NCBI GenBank assembly: GCA_002432025.1
Contig: DJFE01000033.1
Span: 11,707-35,420 of the forward strand
Reading direction: 5' to 3'
Source of the DNA: Candidatus Avelusimicrobium stercoris
GTDB lineage: Bacteria; Elusimicrobiota; Elusimicrobia; Elusimicrobiales; Elusimicrobiaceae
Length of the DNA: 23,714 nucleotides
A program made the translations under genes and the position numbers. Under the pieces are notes generated by a model. It saw only the letters and a program-made list of their open reading frames with translations. It had not been told where the DNA came from and ran no database searches. Positions 21,277-23,714 of this stretch are shown piece after piece. The number at the start of each line of letters is the position of its first letter. Within the stretch, counting starts at the first letter, position 1.

Positions 21277-23118
21277 ATGAAAAAAAACATATTTTTTGCT
21301 GTATTGGGCTGCGCCTGCGGGCTTTTTGCTTTTTCCGCCGCCAACGCCCAAACGGGCTTTGACTTTGGGAATATTGATTTCCTTTTAACAGACAACGCCC
21401 TAGACGATGCGGCCAACCGCTACGCCTCCGTTACGCTCACGTCAGACCCCGAACGCGCCGGGCGGTTAGGCTACACTTCGGCCAACGCCAAATTAAACGA
21501 CCGCTCCCCCCGCGCCCAAGCCGCCCAACTGGCCGCCTTGCGTGCGGTGCGCAATACCTTGGACGAACTTTCCGCCAAGCAGTTATCCCCCTCCAAACGG
21601 GCCGATTTTACCCTTTTAAAGCAGGCAATGGACGACGATATTTTCTCCTTGCAACAACACCGCGCCCAGAGCGACCCGCTGTATTACGCCGATGCGTTAG
21701 ATGCGGTGTACGACGTGGTCTTAAAACCCGCTTCCTCCCCCCGCCGCCAACGCGCCGATTTAACCGCTAGGCTCAACGATTTAAAAAACGTGGCGGACCA
21801 AGCGGAAAAAAATTTGGTAAACCCCTCCGCTTTTTTGGCGCGCCTTGCTATGGAAAAAACATATTACGCGTATATTTCCTTTGACGAACTGGTAGATATT
21901 TTAGTGCAGGACGCCGAGGACGATATCGCCGCCACACAAATCAAAAACCAAGCGAACGAAGCCAAACGCTCCATTAAAAAAATGTTTGATTTATTTAAGG
22001 AACAATCGCAGCAGGAATCGGCCGCCGATTTCCGCGTAGGCAAAGAAATCTACGCCGAAATTTTAAAAAACCGCTACCAAACGACGGAACCCTTGGCTAA
22101 ACTGGAAAAGCGTTTTGCGCAAGATTTTTTGGCTTCGCAAAAGCAACTGGCCAAGGCCTTGGAACCCTTTGCGCAGGGCGTAACGGCGGACGAAGCCGAA
22201 GTAACGGTGATTGACGGTTTAAACATTGAGGAACAAAAACAAGAACCCGTCAAAAAAGAAAAAAAGGCGAAAAAAGGTAAATTTGTTCCGCCGACCGCGC
22301 AGGATTTTTACACGGTAGCCAAACGCATTACACAAGCGCCCGAGGAGACCGATTTGCCCGCCTTACTCACGCAAGAAGCCAACCAGTTATCGGCCCTTTT
22401 GGCAGATAACGGCGTTCTGCCCGCGGGTCAGGTAGCGTTTGCGGTCAAGCCGCTTCCGCAATATTACGCCTATACGCAGGCCAATTTGTTCTTGCCGCCC
22501 TTTGGCAACAACGGCCGGAGCGACTTTTTCATTAGGCTTCCCTTCGGCAACCGCCGCGCAAAAGCCGAGCAACTCGTGCGTGATTACAACACGCCGACGC
22601 GCAAACTTTTAACCGCACAGGAATTGGTGCCGGGCCGCTTTTACCAAACCGCCAAAACGGCGGGATTATCCTCCACTCGCCGCTTTTATCCGGCGCAAAG
22701 TATGGCGGACGGCTGGAACGAATACGCGCTCAAACTGGCAAGTGAAGCCGGGTATATTGTAGCCGACGACGAACTGCTGTTTTTAGCGTGGCACAATTAC
22801 CGCCGGGCCGCCGCGGCCTTGGTGGATATGCGCCTGCAAAGCCGCCAGTATTCTTATAATGACGCAATGGACTTTTTAGTCGGCGAAAACGGATTTACCC
22901 AAGAGGACGCAGAAGCCCTTATTAAGGAGTCTGCGTTGAACCCCGGCAAAGCCGTGGGATACGCGGCGGGTTTGGATGCGCTGGAAGGTGCGCGCGCCAA
23001 ATACGCCAAGAAACTGGGCAAAAAGTTCTCGCTGGCGGACTTCCACAATAAGGTATTAAAAATCGGCAATGTATCGCCCGACGAACTAGCCGAAGAGTTG
23101 GAAAGACTTTACAAATAA
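21277..23118 (+). CDS. Exported DUF885-family protein, probable pseudoenzyme
   Basis: The ATG at 21277 (MKKNIFF) follows AGGA and begins a signal peptide ending ANA|Q at about 24; 613 residues. The C-terminal third matches the DUF885 family: DGWNEYA (478-484), a helix ending LVDMRLQ, NPGKAVGYAAG, then FHNKVLKIG. Active-looking members carry HEaxPGHHxQ, FxEGWALYAE and VDTGLH. Here the first is QELVPGRFYQ (448-457), keeping Glu and Pro-Gly but with both His positions changed to Gln and Arg; the second lacks Glu; the third ends Gln. So a metal-dependent hydrolase activity is unlikely, though the fold may be kept. A Lys-rich insertion lies near 330-340. The frame is intact, arguing against simple decay. 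It has its own promoter and terminator. Confidence 0.85.
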   Translation: MKKNIFFAVLGCACGLFAFSAANAQTGFDFGNIDFLLTDNALDDAANRYASVTLTSDPERAGRLGYTSANAKLNDRSPRAQAAQLAALRAVRNTLDELSAKQLSPSKRADFTLLKQAMDDDIFSLQQHRAQSDPLYYADALDAVYDVVLKPASSPRRQRADLTARLNDLKNVADQAEKNLVNPSAFLARLAMEKTYYAYISFDELVDILVQDAEDDIAATQIKNQANEAKRSIKKMFDLFKEQSQQESAADFRVGKEIYAEILKNRYQTTEPLAKLEKRFAQDFLASQKQLAKALEPFAQGVTADEAEVTVIDGLNIEEQKQEPVKKEKKAKKGKFVPPTAQDFYTVAKRITQAPEETDLPALLTQEANQLSALLADNGVLPAGQVAFAVKPLPQYYAYTQANLFLPPFGNNGRSDFFIRLPFGNRRAKAEQLVRDYNTPTRKLLTAQELVPGRFYQTAKTAGLSSTRRFYPAQSMADGWNEYALKLASEAGYIVADDELLFLAWHNYRRAAAALVDMRLQSRQYSYNDAMDFLVGENGFTQEDAEALIKESALNPGKAVGYAAGLDALEGARAKYAKKLGKKFSLADFHNKVLKIGNVSPDELAEELERLYK

Positions 23119-23128
23119 AAGGTAGCGA

Positions 23129-23171
23129 AAAAAATCCCCGGGGCTTTTTAATATTGCTCCGGGGATTTTTT
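23129..23171. terminator. Bidirectional terminator between the DUF885 and pilin genes
   Basis: AAAAAATCCCCGG (23129-23141) and CCGGGGATTTTTT (23159-23171) form a 13-bp perfect stem. It ends transcription of the DUF885 gene, and the pilin gene's stop codon on the other strand overlaps its last base. Confidence 0.9.
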
Positions 23172-23714
23172 ATTGCACTAGTGAACGAAAATAGTCTGTG
23201 GCTGACGGAGTTTGGTCATCCCCCCAATGCTGACAAAATTCCACTCCCTTTGTATTACTGCGGTGAGCCGCACAATAAATAGTATTCGGCAAATAGGGGG
23301 AAACGGAAGAGCGGGTAATAATTTCATAATAGAAAGGTCCGTTTTGCCGATACACACTAATTTTTCCCTCCGATATCTGACCATAAAAACATCCAAAATT
23401 CTTAGGACAATTTTTAAACCCAATATCCAAAACATCCGGGCTCGCTGGAAAGCGGTTATGAGCCATATAATAGCGGTCCACCGAATCCCTAAATGCACGG
23501 CTAAATGATAACGCCGCACCCACACGGCTCATTTCCACCGCACGCTGGTAATTTGGCAACGCCATTGCCGCCAAAATACCAATAATGAGTACAACTACCA
23601 ATAGTTCAATAAGGGTAAAACCTGCAAGTGCAATTCGGACAGTATTCGCCGTGCGGCCTCCTGTTGTTTTGCCGTCATCCCGTAATGTTTCTATACGGGA
23701 TCTGTCGTTGTAGT
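23170..23714 (-). CDS. Type IV pilin (major-pilin-like), 5' end unresolved at the window edge
   Basis: The protein carries the classical prepilin core G|FTLIELLVVVLIIGILAAMALPNYQRAVEMSR; the peptidase site Gly codon is at 23622. About 150 mature residues follow, with four cysteines, a typical short pilin. No in-frame ATG exists upstream: the frame stays open to 23714. A TTG at 23601 would remove the cleavage motif and is rejected. AGGAGG at 23657-23662 stands four bases before an in-frame ACG (23652). An ATG at 23678 is in another frame. The open frame passes through the palindromic repeat at 23674-23701 (reading RSRIETLRDDG). The true start may be beyond the edge, giving a leader of at least 30 residues, or be a non-standard codon, or a frameshift may have damaged it. 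No pilus genes adjoin it here. Confidence 0.75.
   Translation of the reverse strand, partial: YNDRSRIETLRDDGKTTGGRTANTVRIALAGFTLIELLVVVLIIGILAAMALPNYQRAVEMSRVGAALSFSRAFRDSVDRYYMAHNRFPASPDVLDIGFKNCPKNFGCFYGQISEGKISVYRQNGPFYYEIITRSSVSPYLPNTIYCAAHRSNTKGVEFCQHWGDDQTPSATDYFRSLVQ
23674..23701. repeat. Palindromic repeat unit at the window edge
   Basis: GTCAT (from 23674) opens the unit; ATCCCGTA (23677-23684) and TACGGGAT (23694-23701) are perfect 8-bp arms, followed by CTGTCGTTGT, the linker seen at 19160-19170. The second half would lie outside the window. A degenerate relative is nested at about 359-387. Confidence 0.7.

Noticed and set aside
23170..23601. Pilin gene starting at the TTG at 23601
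   Set aside because: It would delete the prepilin cleavage site and Glu5, which are encoded in frame just upstream.

Overview
The window reads as chromosomal DNA of a Gram-negative (diderm) bacterium with moderate GC. It has an outer-membrane secretin, several Sec signal peptides, an OmpA-like protein and an O-antigen-ligase-type membrane protein. The pilin signatures (notably the one at the right edge), the many pilin-like genes and the DUF885 protein remind me of Elusimicrobiota, possibly a gut lineage. That assignment is recalled family resemblance, not proof.

Layout, left to right. Positions 1-599 hold no credible gene; they contain several palindromic repeats and a bidirectional terminator at 544-579. 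A LysR-type regulator lies at 600-1511 (-). From 16182 down to 1628 (-) runs a tightly packed operon of about 14.6 kb with overlapping or near-touching genes and its own promoter at 16244-16271. In transcription order it encodes an OmpA-like coiled-coil envelope protein, a PilM-PilN (GspL-like) fusion, PilO/GspM-like, PilP/GspC-like, secretin, PilB/GspE ATPase, PilC/GspF platform protein, six pseudopilins whose order resembles GspG-(G)-H-I-J-K, and an exported HEXXH (gluzincin) protein. Then come a Wzy_C/O-antigen-ligase protein with a TPR tail (16303-18909, -), a repeat-filled gap (18910-19553), trigger factor (19554-20843, -), and tRNA-Leu(UAG) and tRNA-Lys(CUU) (-) behind one good promoter. 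On the + strand is a DUF885-family exported protein (21277-23118) whose catalytic histidines appear to be lost. A type IV pilin at the right edge (-) has an unresolved 5' end because a dispersed palindrome is read into its leader.

How it fits together: the large operon would build one envelope-spanning type IV filament machine. Secretin and PilP-like form the outer-membrane and periplasmic part, PilMN and PilO the alignment complex, PilB and PilC the motor, and the six pseudopilins a short filament. The gene set is a hybrid: the PilM-N-O-P order of type IV pili precedes the D-E-F-G-H-I-J-K order of type II secretion. No retraction ATPase (PilT) and no prepilin peptidase is present here, which favours a type II secretion-like role; both could be elsewhere. 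The gluzincin at the operon end could be a cargo or an accessory protein. Each pilin-like protein has an even number of cysteines, suggesting disulfide-stabilised subunits.

The clearest unexplained signals are the composite palindromic repeats bounded by GTCAT...ATGAC, the pilin leader fused to such a repeat, the apparent DUF885 pseudoenzyme, the OmpA-like first gene of the secretion operon, and a GC-rich hairpin between the secretin and ATPase genes. I see no CRISPR array, prophage, transposase or defence system.
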